From Klenkia soli (GTDB lineage Bacteria > Actinomycetota > Actinomycetes > Mycobacteriales > Geodermatophilaceae): a stretch of 64,000 bases of DNA. Both the position numbers and the translations under genes were made by a program. The notes beneath the pieces are model-generated. The model did not search any database, was not told the origin of the DNA, and worked only from the letters and a program-made list of their open reading frames with translations. Where the stretch lies: assembly GCF_900103975.1 (NCBI RefSeq), contig NZ_FNIR01000007.1, positions 62,001 through 126,000 of the forward strand. Reading direction: 5' to 3'. Within the stretch, counting starts at the first letter, position 1. The number at the start of each line of letters is the position of its first letter. Below are positions 23,208 through 35,304 of the stretch, one piece after another.

Positions 23208-24086
23208 GTGCAGCACCGCACCATCGGCAACGACGTCGTCGGCCGGGTCACCGTGTCGGCCATCGGCCTGGGCGCGATGCCCCTGTCCGTCACCGCGCAG
23301 CGCCCCTCCCCCGAGGCGGCCGAGGCCGTCGTGCACGCCGCCCTCGACGCCGGCGTCACCCTGATCGACACCGCCGACGCCTACTGCCTCGACGACACCG
23401 AGGTCGGCCACAACGAGCGCACGGTGGCCGCCGCGGTCCGGTCCTGGGGCGGGCCGGACGACGTCCTCGTCGCCACCAAGGGCGGGCACACCCGGCCCGG
23501 CGGCTCCGAGTGGGGCCTGGACGGCTCGCCCGAGCACCTGCGCCGGGCCTGCGACGCCTCGCTGCAGGCCCTCGGGGTCGACGCCATCGGGCTGTACCAG
23601 TTCCACCGCCCCGACCCGCAGACGCCGTGGGCGGACTCGATGGGCGCGCTCAAGGACCTCGTCGACGCCGGCAAGGTGCGGATGGTCGGGGTGTCCAACG
23701 CCGACGTCGGGCAGATCGACGAGGCCCGGGCGATCTGCGGCGACGCGTTCGTCAGCGTGCAGAACCAGTTCTCCCCCGGCTTCCGCTCCTCGGCCGACGA
23801 GCTCGCGCACTGCGCGGCGCTGGGCATCGCCTGGTTCCCGTGGAGCCCGTTCGGCGGCATGGGCGACGCCGGCTCGCTGGCCGACACGGCGTCCGAGTTC
23901 GCCGCGGTGGCCGACGAGCTGGGGGTGTCGGTCTACCAGGTGACGCTGGCGTGGCACCTCGCCCAGGCCGACGTCGTCATCCCGATCCCCGGGGCCAGCA
24001 AGCCGCGCAGCATCCAGGACTCCGCCGCCGCGAGTCACGTCCAGCTGACGGCGGAGCACCTGGCGAGGCTGAACACGACCGCCTGA
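23208..24086 (+). CDS. Aldo/keto reductase
   Basis: A 292-residue TIM-barrel NADPH oxidoreductase. Catalytic tetrad positions are partly visible: Asp in [10 protein letters not shown], Lys in VATKGG and His in YQFHRPD; the usual Tyr position reads YCLDD, close to the common form. The NADP site near the C-terminus reads [12 protein letters not shown]. The GTG start at 23208 has GAGAGGA upstream. The substrate is not predictable from sequence. It is divergently placed from rarA with 63 nt between them. Confidence 0.9.
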   Translation: MQHRTIGNDVVGRVTVSAIGLGAMPLSVTAQRPSPEAAEAVVHAALDAGVTLIDTADAYCLDDTEVGHNERTVAAAVRSWGGPDDVLVATKGGHTRPGGSEWGLDGSPEHLRRACDASLQALGVDAIGLYQFHRPDPQTPWADSMGALKDLVDAGKVRMVGVSNADVGQIDEARAICGDAFVSVQNQFSPGFRSSADELAHCAALGIAWFPWSPFGGMGDAGSLADTASEFAAVADELGVSVYQVTLAWHLAQADVVIPIPGASKPRSIQDSAAASHVQLTAEHLARLNTTA

Positions 24087-24108
24087 CCCACGCCCGCTCG
24101 CCCGTCCC

Positions 24109-24187
24109 GTTGATGATCATCGTCAGGTGCAGGTGGGACCCGCCGTGGTCGGGCGTGTCCCGCCTGCCGCTCACCATGATCAACAAC
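24109..24187. repeat. Palindromic repeat element, copy 1
   Basis: Two 31-nt arms (24109-24139 and 24157-24187) match as an inverted repeat at 25 of 31 positions around a 17-nt spacer. The outer core is TTGATCATSGTSAG-like. A related element lies at 25176-25247, on the other side of the intervening gene. Nothing here codes for protein. It may be a REP/MITE-type element or a stable RNA hairpin. Confidence 0.8.
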
Positions 24188-24306
24188 ACTGGAGGGCTCC
24201 GGCACATCGAGGGCCGGCGTGGGCGCGGGTGTCTACACCGGCGGGCGTCGTCCACAGATCTGGTCCGGACGCTCCACCGCCCGTGCTGCGGTCGCACCGT
24301 GTCCGC

Positions 24307-25179
24307 ATGGACGTCCCACGAGTGCTGACCGCCGCGCAGGCGACCGCTGGCGGTGCCGGACGCGGACGCCGGCAAGGTGCCGACTGGCTGCACCTGGCCC
24401 ACGACCGCTGGGTGCAGCTCGCCGACGCCCTCGACGGGCGGGAGCGCCTGGCGCTGCTCGCCCAGGGGCTGCCGGACGACGCGGCCTTCAGCCACCTGAC
24501 CGCCGCCCACGTGCTGGGCGCCCACGTCGCCATGCCGGCCCGCCCCACGGTCGCGCTCACCCCTCGCCGGGTGCTCCCCCAGCGGGCCGAGGTGGTGACC
24601 CGGATCCGCACCCTCACCGCGGAGGACGTCGTGGTGCGCGACGGCCTCCGGGTGACCAGCGGGCCGCAGACCTTCCTGGACTGCGCGGCGATCATGTCCG
24701 CCGACGAGCTCTGCGCCGTCGGCGATGCGCTGCTCCGCGCTGGGGCGATGACCGACGAGGAGCTCAGCGCTCGTCTGGCTCGCGGCGGCCGAGCCCGGGG
24801 CGTCGTCCGCGCGCGGACCGTCGCCCCGCACCTGGATGGCCGGGCCATGTCCCGTCCGGAGAGCCAGGTGCGCTGGTGGTTGCTGGACAGCGATCTGCCA
24901 CCGGTGGAGCTGCAGGTTCCGGTCCGGGACCGGCGGGGCGCTGTCGTCGCCCACGCGGACCTGGGGTGGGAGGAGTGGCGGGTGCTCGGGGAGTACGAGG
25001 GTCGCCAGCACGCCGAGCCCGACCAGTTCGACCGGGACGTCGACCGCTACTCGCTGATGGCGGCCGACGGGTACCTGCTGCTGCGCTTCGCCAACCGCCA
25101 CCGGAACGCCCGCACCGTCGTGGACCGCAGCCGCAGAGCGTTGCTCAGCCGTGGCTGGCGACCACCTCGCCAGGTGTGA
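24307..25179 (+). CDS. PDDEXK-like (VSR/DUF559-type) protein with possible AbiEi-like N-terminus
   Basis: A 290-residue protein of a family seen in many copies in actinobacteria, often annotated as endonuclease-domain or AbiEi-family protein. The C-terminal part has a Vsr/DUF559-like nuclease core: Asp218 in ADLGWEEW, Glu229 and Glu231 in LGEYEGRQH, with His235. The N-terminal half (FSHLTAAHVLG, RTLTAEDVVVRDGLRVTSGP) resembles AbiEi-type regions, but the DNA-binding helix-turn-helix is not clear. The ATG at 24307 has no ribosome binding site; CACCGT 6 nt before it could be a leaderless -10. No toxin partner is adjacent. It is bracketed by two palindromic elements, and its TGA stop falls inside the second. 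Confidence 0.75.
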   Translation: MDVPRVLTAAQATAGGAGRGRRQGADWLHLAHDRWVQLADALDGRERLALLAQGLPDDAAFSHLTAAHVLGAHVAMPARPTVALTPRRVLPQRAEVVTRIRTLTAEDVVVRDGLRVTSGPQTFLDCAAIMSADELCAVGDALLRAGAMTDEELSARLARGGRARGVVRARTVAPHLDGRAMSRPESQVRWWLLDSDLPPVELQVPVRDRRGAVVAHADLGWEEWRVLGEYEGRQHAEPDQFDRDVDRYSLMAADGYLLLRFANRHRNARTVVDRSRRALLSRGWRPPRQV

Positions 25180-25247
25180 TCATCGCCATCGGCAGGTCGC
25201 ATACGCCGGGGTCCAGCGGGTCCGAGCTGCGGATGACGATGATCAAC
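25176..25247. repeat. Palindromic repeat element, copy 2
   Basis: The left arm (from about 25176, TGATCATCGCCATCGGCAG) and right arm (25221-25247, ending GACGATGATCAAC) pair with a few mismatches across a roughly 20-nt spacer. The outer TGATCATCG core and GATCAAC end are shared with copy 1. The left arm contains the stop codon of the preceding gene. Confidence 0.75.
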
Positions 25248-25260
25248 TGCGGAGGAGGTC

Positions 25261-26346
25261 TCAGGCGAGGACGGCGTCCAGGGCGGCCAGGAACATCGCC
25301 ACCGTGTCGGGGCGGGCGTTGTGGCCCATCATCCCGATCCGCCAGACGGTGGCCGCGTACTGGCCGACCCCGCCGCCGATCTCGATGCCGTACTCCTCCA
25401 GCAGGCGCTTGCGCACGGCCGCGGAGTCCACGCCGTCGGGCACCCAGACGGTGGTGAGCTCGGGCAACCGGTGGCCCTCGGCGGCGAACAGCCGCATGCC
25501 ACGGGCCTCGAGGCCGGCCTGCAGCGCGCCGCCGGCGGCCGCGTGCCGGGCGTGGACGGCGTCCAGCCCCTCCTCCAGCACCCGGCCCAGGCCGGCGTGC
25601 AGCGAGACGACCATGCCGGTGGGCGCGGTGTGGTGGTAGGTGCGGCCGCCCGAGCCACCGGCCTCACCGGCGTACCCGCCGAGCAGACCCAGGTCGAGGT
25701 ACCACGACTGCGGGCGGGTGATGCGCCGCTCCCACGCGCGGTCGGAGATCGTGAACGGCGCCAGTCCGGGGGCGACGCCCAGGCACTTCTGGGACCCGGA
25801 GTAGGCGATGTCCACGCCCCACTCGTCCAGCGCCACGGGGATGCCGCCCAACGAGGTCACGCAGTCGGCGACCAGGAGGGCGTCGCCCTTGCCGGCGCCC
25901 AGGGCCGCCATGTCGGACTCCACCCCGGTGGAGGTCTCGGCGTGCACCGCGGCGATGACCTTGGGCGAGGGGTGGGCCGCGAGCACCCGGTCGGTGTCGA
26001 CCGGCTGGCCCCACTCGTGCTCGACGGCGACCACCTCGGCACCGGTGCGGGAGGCCACCTCGACCATCCGCTGGCCGAACAGGCCGTTCACCGCGACCAC
26101 GGCGACGTCGCCGGGGCCCAGCGTGTTGACGAACGCGGCCTCCATGCCAGCCGACCCGGTGGCCGACAGCGGCAGCGTGCGCCGGTTCTGCGTGCCGAAG
26201 ACGGTGCGCAGGCGGTCGGAGGTCTCGTCGAGCACCTGGAGGAAGAGCGGGTCGAGGTGCCCGAGCAGCGGCTGCCCGAGGGCGACCGTGGCCTCCGGGT
26301 AGGGGTTGCAGGGGCCGGGTCCGAGCAGGGTGCGGGCGCGCAGCAT
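25261..26346 (-). CDS. PLP-dependent class V aminotransferase (alanine-glyoxylate / serine-pyruvate type)
   Basis: A 361-residue fold-type I aminotransferase. The N-terminal LLGPGPCNPYPE motif, GSAGMEAAFVN and LVADCVTSLGG are typical of the AGXT/SPT family. The PLP lysine lies in SGSQKCLGVAPG, and the C-terminal GGGVGQYAATVWRIGMMGHN is diagnostic. It likely moves an amino group from serine or alanine to glyoxylate or pyruvate. ATG at 26346 is preferred because the family starts close to LLGPGP; GTG at 26364 is the alternative. It lies 42 nt after aspS and may share its transcript. Confidence 0.9.
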   Translation of the reverse strand: MLRARTLLGPGPCNPYPEATVALGQPLLGHLDPLFLQVLDETSDRLRTVFGTQNRRTLPLSATGSAGMEAAFVNTLGPGDVAVVAVNGLFGQRMVEVASRTGAEVVAVEHEWGQPVDTDRVLAAHPSPKVIAAVHAETSTGVESDMAALGAGKGDALLVADCVTSLGGIPVALDEWGVDIAYSGSQKCLGVAPGLAPFTISDRAWERRITRPQSWYLDLGLLGGYAGEAGGSGGRTYHHTAPTGMVVSLHAGLGRVLEEGLDAVHARHAAAGGALQAGLEARGMRLFAAEGHRLPELTTVWVPDGVDSAAVRKRLLEEYGIEIGGGVGQYAATVWRIGMMGHNARPDTVAMFLAALDAVLA

Positions 26347-26388
26347 GTGCCGCAGGTTACCCACGGCCGCTGCGCGCCCGGCCCCCCG

Positions 26389-28122
26389 TCACGCCTCGGG
26401 CTGCTCGGGCTCCGCGTCGATGCCGGCTTCCTTGCGCTGGGCCTCGCTGATCGGGGTGGGGGCCCCGGTCAGCGGGTCGTAGCCGGCCCCGGTCTTCGGG
26501 AAGGCGATGACCTCGCGGATGGAGTCGACGCCGGCCAGCAGCGCGGTGAGCCGGTCCCAGCCCAGGGCCGCGCCGGCGTGCGGCGGCGGGCCGTAGGCGA
26601 ACGCCTCGAGGAAGAAGCCGAACCGCTCGCGGGCCTCCTCGCGGGACATGCCGAGGGTCTCGAAGACCCGCTCCTGCAGCGCGGCGTCGTGGATGCGGAC
26701 CGACCCGGACATGCACTCGTTGCCGTTGATCACCAGGTCGTAGGCGTCGGACAGCGCCGCGCCCTTGTCCTCGGCGAACCGCTCGCGCCACTCGGGGGTC
26801 GGCGAGGTGAAGGGGTGGTGCATGAACGTCCAGCCGCCGTCCTCGGTCTCCTCGAACATCGGGAAGTCGACGACGAACAAAAAGGACCACGAGCCCTCGG
26901 GGACCAGCTCGAGGCGCTTGGCGATCTCGTTGCGGGCCGCGCCCAGCAGCTCCTGCGCCGGCCGGCGGGGCCCGGCGGCGAAGAAGATGCAGTCACCCGG
27001 GGATGCGCCGACGGCCTCGACCAGTCCGGCGCGCTCGGCGTCGGAGATGTTCTTGGTGACCGGCCCGCCCAGCGTGCCGTCGTCGGCGACGGTGACGTAG
27101 GCCAGGCCCTTGTGGCCGCGGGAGCGGGCCCAGTCCTGCCAGGCGTCGAAGGTGCGCCGCGGCTGCGACCCGCCCCCGGGCATGACGACGGCGCCCACGT
27201 AGGGCGACTGGAAGACCCGGAACGGGGTGTCGGCGAAGTACTCCGTGAGCTCGGTCAGCTCGAGGCCGAAGCGCAGGTCGGGCTTGTCGGAGCCGAAGCG
27301 GTCCATGGCCTCGCGGTAGGTCATGCGCGGGATCTCGCCGACGTCGTGGGACGCGAGCTCCGCCCACAGCGCGGTGACCACCGAGGAGGCGACGTCCAGG
27401 ACGTCGTCCCGGTCGACGAAGCTCATCTCGAAGTCCAGCTGGGTGAACTCGGGCTGCCGGTCGGCGCGGAAGTCCTCGTCGCGGAAGCACCGGGCGATCT
27501 GGTAGTACCGCTCCAGGCCACCGATCATCAGCAGTTGCTTGAACAGCTGCGGCGACTGCGGCAGCGCGTACCAGGAGCCGGGCTGCAGCCGCACGGGGAC
27601 GACGAAGTCGCGCGCGCCCTCGGGGGTGGACCGGGTCAGCGACGGCGTCTCGACCTCGGTGAACCCCTGCCCGCCCATGACCCCGCGCGCGATGCGGTTG
27701 ATCTCGCTGCGCAGCTTCATGACCCTGGCCGGGCCCTGGCGGCGCAGGTCGAGGTAGCGGTGGGCGTACCGGACGTCGTCGCCGGCGGCCTGGGTGGTCT
27801 CGATCGGGAACGGCAGCGGTGCCGAGGTGGACAGCACCTCGAGCGTCGAGGCCACGACCTCGATGGCACCGGAGGGCAGCTCGGGGTTCTCGTTGCCCGC
27901 CGGCCGGGCCTGGACCTCGCCGGTCACCAGCACGCAGAACTCGTTGCGCAGCGCGTGCGCCTCCTCCTCCCGCACGACGACCTGGGCGTAGCCCGAGCCG
28001 TCACGGAGGTCGAGGAAGACCACCCCGCCGTGGTCGCGGCGGCGGGCGATCCAGCCGGCGAGGGTGACGGTGGTGCCGGCGTCGGCAGCGCGGAGGGTGC
28101 CGGCGTCGTGGGTGCGCAACAA
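26389..28122 (-). CDS. aspS: Aspartyl-tRNA synthetase, probably non-discriminating
   Basis: A 577-residue class IIb synthetase of the bacterial type with a GAD insertion. An OB-fold anticodon domain ([20 protein letters not shown]) is followed by the catalytic core with motif 2 ([17 protein letters not shown]) and motif 3 (GAALGWDRL). The His after RRRD, where discriminating enzymes such as E. coli's have Leu, suggests it also charges tRNA-Asn for GatCAB amidation. The start appears to be TTG (28122, or the adjacent TTG at 28119), with AAAGG upstream. It lies 30 nt after the reductase gene. Confidence 0.96.
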   Translation of the reverse strand: MLRTHDAGTLRAADAGTTVTLAGWIARRRDHGGVVFLDLRDGSGYAQVVVREEEAHALRNEFCVLVTGEVQARPAGNENPELPSGAIEVVASTLEVLSTSAPLPFPIETTQAAGDDVRYAHRYLDLRRQGPARVMKLRSEINRIARGVMGGQGFTEVETPSLTRSTPEGARDFVVPVRLQPGSWYALPQSPQLFKQLLMIGGLERYYQIARCFRDEDFRADRQPEFTQLDFEMSFVDRDDVLDVASSVVTALWAELASHDVGEIPRMTYREAMDRFGSDKPDLRFGLELTELTEYFADTPFRVFQSPYVGAVVMPGGGSQPRRTFDAWQDWARSRGHKGLAYVTVADDGTLGGPVTKNISDAERAGLVEAVGASPGDCIFFAAGPRRPAQELLGAARNEIAKRLELVPEGSWSFLFVVDFPMFEETEDGGWTFMHHPFTSPTPEWRERFAEDKGAALSDAYDLVINGNECMSGSVRIHDAALQERVFETLGMSREEARERFGFFLEAFAYGPPPHAGAALGWDRLTALLAGVDSIREVIAFPKTGAGYDPLTGAPTPISEAQRKEAGIDAEPEQPEA

Positions 28123-28152
28123 GGGAGTCGGCCTTTCGAGGGGTGGGAGGGC

Positions 28153-29142
28153 TTACCAGCGGTCGTGCACGTGTGCGCGGATGCGCTCGTCGTACACCCG
28201 CTCGAGCGCGGTGAGCTGGTCGGTGGTGAGCGGGGCGAGGGTGGCGGCCGCGACGTTGCCGCGGACCTGCTCGACGCTGCGGGCGCCCGGGATCACGGAG
28301 GTGACACCGGGCTGGTCGATGACCCAGCGCAGCGCGAAGGCCGCGGTGGTGACGCCCTCGGGCGCGATCTCGGCGACCTCGCGGGCGGCGGCGAGACCGA
28401 CGTCGTAGGGCACCCCCGAGAAGGTCTCGCCGACGTCGAAGGCCTCGCCGTTGCGGTTGAAGTTCCGGTGGTCGTCGGCGGCGAAGGTGGTCGACTCGTC
28501 GTACTTCCCGGTCAGCAGCCCGCTGGCCAGCGGCACCCGGGCGAGGATGCCGACCTGGGCCTTCGCGGCTGCCGGCAGCAGCTCCTCGAGCGGCTTGCGG
28601 CGGAGGACGTTGAGGATCACCTGGATGGACTGCACGCCCTCGTGCTCGAGCGCGGTCAGCCCCTCGGCCACGGTCTCGACCGAGACGCCGTAGGCGGCGA
28701 TCGAGCCGTCGGCGACGAAGGCGTCGAGGGTGTCGTAGACCCGCTGGTCGGAGTACACCGGGGGCGGCGGGCAGTGCAGCTGCACCAGGTCGAGGGTGTC
28801 GACGCCCAGGTTGCGGCGCGAGCGGTCGACCCAGGCCCGCAGGTTCTCGGGCGTGTAGGTCTCGGCGACGAACGGGTCGGCGCGGCGGCCGGCCTTGGTG
28901 GCCACGAACGGCCGCTGGGCGCGGGTGACCAGCGCCTGCCGGATCCGCTCCTCGGAGCGGCCGTCGCCGTAGACGTCGGCGGTGTCCAGCAGGGTGACGC
29001 CGGCGTCGAGGGCGGCGTCGAGGACGCCGGCTGCGCCCTCGGAGCTGACGTCGCCCCAGTCGCCGCCCAGCTGCCAGGTGCCCAGGCCGACGACGGAGAC
29101 GTCGGCGCCGGTGCGGCCGAGGGGGCGCTGCTCGATGCTCAT
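28153..29142 (-). CDS. Aldo/keto reductase
   Basis: A 329-residue TIM-barrel oxidoreductase, only distantly similar to the 292-residue one at 23.2 kb. The tetrad fits Asp and Tyr in DTADVYGDG, Lys in VATKAGRR and His in VQLHCPPP. The coenzyme site near the C-terminus reads [11 protein letters not shown]. The ATG at 29142 overlaps the hisS stop (ATGA), so it is translated with hisS. The link to aminoacylation is unclear; it may simply ride on a housekeeping transcript. Confidence 0.91.
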   Translation of the reverse strand: MSIEQRPLGRTGADVSVVGLGTWQLGGDWGDVSSEGAAGVLDAALDAGVTLLDTADVYGDGRSEERIRQALVTRAQRPFVATKAGRRADPFVAETYTPENLRAWVDRSRRNLGVDTLDLVQLHCPPPPVYSDQRVYDTLDAFVADGSIAAYGVSVETVAEGLTALEHEGVQSIQVILNVLRRKPLEELLPAAAKAQVGILARVPLASGLLTGKYDESTTFAADDHRNFNRNGEAFDVGETFSGVPYDVGLAAAREVAEIAPEGVTTAAFALRWVIDQPGVTSVIPGARSVEQVRGNVAAATLAPLTTDQLTALERVYDERIRAHVHDRW

Positions 29143-30401
29143 GCCCCCACCGTCGCACGCACCCGGTCGACCAGCTCACCGAGGGGGACGGCGACCTGCT
29201 CGCCGGTGGCCATCGTCTTCAGCTGCCCGACGCCCTCGGCGAGGTCGCGGTCGCCGATCACCACCACCTGCGCGGCGCCCGAGCGGTCGGCGGCCTTCAT
29301 GGCGCCCTTCAGCCCGCGGTCGCCGTACACGGTGTCGGCCGAGACCCCCGCCGCGCGCAGCTGCCCCACCAGCCGGACGGCGAGCTTCTTGGCCTCGGCA
29401 CCCAGCGGGACGACGAAGGCCTGCACGCCGGCCGGGACGGCGACGTCGAGCCCTTCGGCCTGCACCGCGAGGATGGTGCGGTCGACGCCGACGGCGTAGC
29501 CGATGCCCGACACGTCGGGGCCGCCGAGGGCGGCGGACAACCCGTCGTAGCGCCCGCCGCCGCCGATGGCCGACTGCGAACCCAGCCCGCCGTGCACGAA
29601 CTCGAAGGTGGTTTTCGTGTAGTAGTCCAGCCCGCGCACCAGCCGCGGCGCCTCGACCCAGGCGACGCCGAGGGCGGCGAGGTGCTCGCGGACGGCGTCG
29701 TAGTGCGCGCGCGTGGTGTCGGAGAGGTGGTCGACCATCAGGGGGGCGTCGACCAGCTGGTCCTGCACCTGCTGGCGCTTGTCGTCCAGCACCCGCAGCG
29801 GGTTGATCGCGGCGCGACGCCGGGTGTCGGCGTCCAGGTCCAGCTTCGCCAGGAAGGCGGTCAGCAGCTCGCGGTACTGCGGGCGGCAGGTGCTGTCGCC
29901 CAGCGAGGTCAGCTGCAGCTGGTACCCGGTGAGCCCGAGGTCGCGGTAGCCCTGGTCGGCCAGCGCGATCATCTCGGCGTCGAGCGCGGGGTCGTCGACG
30001 CCGAGGGCCTCGACGTCGACCTGGGTGAAGTGCCGGTACCGGCCGGCCTGCGGTCGCTCGTAGCGGAACGCGGACCCGACGCTCCACAACTTGACCGGCA
30101 GCGGGCCGGAGTACAGCCGGTGCTCGATGAACGCCCGCATCAACCCGGCGGTCAGCTCGGGGCGCAGGGTCAGCGAGCGGCCGCCCTTGTCGGTGAAGGT
30201 GTACATCTCCTTGCTGACGACGTCGGTGGACTCCCCCACCCCGCGGGCGAACAGCGCGGTGTCCTCGAAGACCGGGGTCTCGACGTAGCCGTAGCCGGCC
30301 CGGCGCAGCGGCGCGGTCAGCGTGTCGCGGACGGCGAGGAACCGGGCGGAGTCGGGCGGCAGGACGTCGAAGGTGCCCTTCGGGGCGGTCAGGTCGCTCA
30401 C
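29139..30401 (-). CDS. hisS: Histidyl-tRNA synthetase
   Basis: This 420-residue class IIa synthetase charges tRNA-His. The N-terminus opens [16 protein letters not shown]. Motif 2 lies around [20 protein letters not shown], and the histidine-specific motif reads [15 protein letters not shown]. Motif 3 is [10 protein letters not shown], followed by a C-terminal anticodon-binding domain. The GTG start at 30401 shares GTGA with the hydrolase stop. Confidence 0.97.
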   Translation of the reverse strand: MSDLTAPKGTFDVLPPDSARFLAVRDTLTAPLRRAGYGYVETPVFEDTALFARGVGESTDVVSKEMYTFTDKGGRSLTLRPELTAGLMRAFIEHRLYSGPLPVKLWSVGSAFRYERPQAGRYRHFTQVDVEALGVDDPALDAEMIALADQGYRDLGLTGYQLQLTSLGDSTCRPQYRELLTAFLAKLDLDADTRRRAAINPLRVLDDKRQQVQDQLVDAPLMVDHLSDTTRAHYDAVREHLAALGVAWVEAPRLVRGLDYYTKTTFEFVHGGLGSQSAIGGGGRYDGLSAALGGPDVSGIGYAVGVDRTILAVQAEGLDVAVPAGVQAFVVPLGAEAKKLAVRLVGQLRAAGVSADTVYGDRGLKGAMKAADRSGAAQVVVIGDRDLAEGVGQLKTMATGEQVAVPLGELVDRVRATVGA

Positions 30402-31081
30402 AGCCCGCGGCCCTTCGGGGCGGCGGAGGCCTCGGCCAGGTAGGGGTTCGTCGCCCGCTCCCGGCCGATCGTGGTGGCCGGCCCGTGCCCGGGCAGGACG
30501 ACGGTGGCGTCGTCCAGCGGGAGCACGACGTCGCGCAGCGAGCCGAGCATCGACTCCCACGACCCGCCGGGCAGGTCGACGCGGCCGACCGACCCGGCGA
30601 ACAGCACGTCACCGGCCAGCAGGCCCGGGGAGTCGTCGAGGTCGAGGGAGAACATGACCGAGCCCTGCGTGTGGCCCGGTGCGTGCCGGACGGTGAGGTC
30701 GACGCCGGCCAGGGACAGCACGGCGCCGTCGTCCAGCCGGCGGACCTCGGCCGGGTCGGGCAGCGCGACGCCCTGCGCGAGCGGCGCCAGCGCCGGGCCG
30801 TGCCAGGCAACCGGGTCGGCGATCATGCCGAGGTCGTCGGGGTGCAGGTAGGCCGGGATGTCGTAGCCCTCGCACACCGGCAGCACCGAGAAGGTGTGGT
30901 CGAGGTGCCCGTGGGTCAGCACGACCGCGACCGGCTTCAGGCCGTCGGCGGCGAGCAGCTGCGCGAGGGGCTCGACGGCGTCCATGCCGGGGTCGACGAC
31001 CACGCACTCGGCCCGCGGACCCGAGGCCACGGCGTAGCAGTTGGTGCCGAACGCGCCGGCGGGGAACGAGCGGATGAGCAC
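30398..31081 (-). CDS. MBL-fold hydrolase (glyoxalase II-like)
   Basis: A 227-residue metallo-beta-lactamase-fold protein with the zinc motif THGHLDH, a downstream His in [10 protein letters not shown], Asp in [14 protein letters not shown] and a final His in VLPGHGP. These match hydroxyacylglutathione-hydrolase-like enzymes, which cleave thioesters; the natural thiol in actinobacteria would be mycothiol or CoA (inference). The GTG at 31081 gives the normal family N-terminus ([13 protein letters not shown]). The same order (cyclophilin, MBL hydrolase, hisS) is seen in mycobacteria. Confidence 0.9.
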   Translation of the reverse strand: MLIRSFPAGAFGTNCYAVASGPRAECVVVDPGMDAVEPLAQLLAADGLKPVAVVLTHGHLDHTFSVLPVCEGYDIPAYLHPDDLGMIADPVAWHGPALAPLAQGVALPDPAEVRRLDDGAVLSLAGVDLTVRHAPGHTQGSVMFSLDLDDSPGLLAGDVLFAGSVGRVDLPGGSWESMLGSLRDVVLPLDDATVVLPGHGPATTIGRERATNPYLAEASAAPKGRGL

Positions 31082-31146
31082 CTGCGCAGGGTACGTGCCA
31101 CCACCGACACGACCGGAGTCACAGCCGACCGCCAGGAAGGCTTGCC

Positions 31147-31152
31147 TAGACT
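31147..31152 (+). promoter_or_regulatory. Putative -10 of the cyclophilin pair, leaderless
   Basis: TAGACT ends 8 nt before the GTG start at 31161. This is the spacing expected if the transcript begins at or within two bases of the start codon. No Shine-Dalgarno sequence is present. Confidence 0.5.
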
Positions 31153-31160
31153 CCGCACCC

Positions 31161-32006
31161 GTGGTCAGCAACAAGCAGCGCCGTCAAGCCGCCCAGCGTC
31201 ACCTGCAGCGACAGCTGGAGCGACGGGCCGAGCAGCAGCGCAGGCGCCGTCGCAACGTGCTCATCGGGGTGACGGTGGCCGCCGTCGTCGTGGTCGTGGG
31301 TGCCGCCCTGCTGGTCACCGGCCTCGGCGGGGACGACGACAGCACCGCCGCCGCCGGCAGCTCGACGGCCGCCACCTCGGCCGCCGCGACCCCCACCCCG
31401 GGCCCCGGTGCCGAGCGGGCCGGGCAGACCACCACCGCGGGTTCCTGCACCTACACCTACGACGCGCAGGGCAGCTCCGGCACGTTCGCCGTCGACGCCC
31501 CGCCCGCGGGCAACCTGCCCACCGGTACGGCCGGCGAGACCATCGCCACCAGCGCCGGGGACATCGGCGTCACCCTGGACTTCGACGGCCCGGGCGTCTG
31601 CGCCTCGGCCAGCTTCGCGTCGCTGGCCTCCCAGGGCTTCTTCGACAACACCGTCTGCCACCGGCTGACCACCTCGGACGGCCTGAAGGTGCTGCAGTGC
31701 GGCGACCCGTCGGGCACCGGCACGGGCGGCCCGGGCTACTCCTTCCCGACCGCGGTGGCCGGCACCGAGACCTACGGCCGCGGCGTGCTGGCGATGGCCA
31801 ACAGCGGCCAGGGCACCGACGGCAGCCAGTTCTTCCTGGTCTACGGCGACAGCCAGCTGCCGGCCAGCTACACCGTCTTCGGCAGCATCGACGAGGCCGG
31901 CCTGGGGGTCCTGGACCAGGTGGCCGCCGCCGGTGTCGCCGACGGCAGCCAGGACGGCGCACCGGCTACCCCGGTCACCATCACCGCGGTCACCCCGACC
32001 GCATGA
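31161..32006 (+). CDS. Membrane-anchored cyclophilin-type peptidyl-prolyl isomerase
   Basis: 281 residues: a strongly basic cytoplasmic start (KQRRQAAQRHLQRQLERR), one transmembrane helix (about 33-55), an Ala/Thr-rich linker, then an exported cyclophilin domain. The family core is visible in CHRLTT, CGDPSGTGTGGPGY and SQFFLVYGDS. The Arg and Gln of the active site are kept, but the usual HTVFG near the C-terminus reads YTVFG, so activity may be altered. The start is GTG at 31161. It overlaps the next, related gene by ATGA. Confidence 0.92.
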   Translation: MVSNKQRRQAAQRHLQRQLERRAEQQRRRRRNVLIGVTVAAVVVVVGAALLVTGLGGDDDSTAAAGSSTAATSAAATPTPGPGAERAGQTTTAGSCTYTYDAQGSSGTFAVDAPPAGNLPTGTAGETIATSAGDIGVTLDFDGPGVCASASFASLASQGFFDNTVCHRLTTSDGLKVLQCGDPSGTGTGGPGYSFPTAVAGTETYGRGVLAMANSGQGTDGSQFFLVYGDSQLPASYTVFGSIDEAGLGVLDQVAAAGVADGSQDGAPATPVTITAVTPTA

Positions 32007-32698
32007 GGCGCCGGGCAGCCGGCGCCGTGGTGCTCGCGGGGCTGGTCCTCGCCGGCTGCACGTCCACGATCACCGGCACCGCCAGCCCGGCCGACCCGAC
32101 CTCCGGCCCGGCACCGACGGCCACCACCTCGGCGGGTCCGTGCACGTACACCGAGGACCCGCGCGGGAGCGCCGGTGACGTCGTGCCGGATGCTCCGTCG
32201 GGCCCACCGCCGACCGGCACCGTCCGCGAGACCGTCGCCACCGGCGCCGGCGACATCGGCCTCGAGCTGCGCACCAGCGGCCCGGGCACCTGCGCCACGG
32301 CGAGCTTCGTGTCGCTGGCGGCCCAGGGGTACTTCGACGACACCCCCTGCCACCGGTTGACCACGAGCCCCGGTCTGCAGGTCCTCCAGTGCGGCGACCC
32401 GTCCGGCACCGGCGCCGGCGGCCCCGGGTACACCTTCCCGACCGATGTCGACGGCACCGAGACCTACGGCCGCGGCGTGCTGGCGATGGCCAACAGCGGC
32501 CAGGGCTTCGACGGCAGCCAGTTCTTCCTGGTCTACGGCGACAGCCAGCTGACGCCCGACTACACCGTCTTCGGCACCGTCGACGAGGCCGGCCTCGGCG
32601 TCGTCGACCAGATCGCTGCCGCGGGCGTCGCCGACGGCAGCCAGGACGGCGCCCCTGCCGTCCCGGTGACGATCACCGCGGTCACGCCCACCACCTGA
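32003..32698 (+). CDS. Lipoprotein cyclophilin-type peptidyl-prolyl isomerase
   Basis: 231 residues with a signal peptide and lipobox LVLAGC (lipid-modified Cys at about 19), a short Thr/Pro linker and a cyclophilin domain very similar to that of the preceding gene. The two genes share a run of over 50 identical bases (31761-31814 and 32453-32506), so this is a tandem duplication whose copies differ in membrane anchoring. The same YTVFG change replaces HTVFG. It is translationally coupled to the first copy. Confidence 0.92.
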   Translation: MRRRAAGAVVLAGLVLAGCTSTITGTASPADPTSGPAPTATTSAGPCTYTEDPRGSAGDVVPDAPSGPPPTGTVRETVATGAGDIGLELRTSGPGTCATASFVSLAAQGYFDDTPCHRLTTSPGLQVLQCGDPSGTGAGGPGYTFPTDVDGTETYGRGVLAMANSGQGFDGSQFFLVYGDSQLTPDYTVFGTVDEAGLGVVDQIAAAGVADGSQDGAPAVPVTITAVTPTT

Positions 32699-32790
32699 GC
32701 CGTGCACATCGCGGTCCTCCGGATCGCACCGCGGCCAGGAGCCGTCCCCCGTTGCGACGAGCGGTGCTGCTCCCTCCGGGCCCCCGCGCC

Positions 32791-35217
<2,427 letters not shown>

Positions 35218-35304
35218 GGCCGCTCCTGGGTCCTGGCGGGACGGGACCCGCACCATGCTAGCCACGCCCTGGGCCGCGGTGACCGCTCGGGAGGGTGAGC
35301 TGCG

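Noticed and set aside
24087-25260. Toxin-antitoxin or phage-defence island
   Set aside because: Only one gene is present between the repeats; no toxin, methylase, ATPase or second defence gene is adjacent, so a system cannot be claimed.
32699-32790. Terminator between the second cyclophilin and relA
   Set aside because: The 92-nt convergent gap shows only short imperfect GC stems, weaker than the terminators listed elsewhere.
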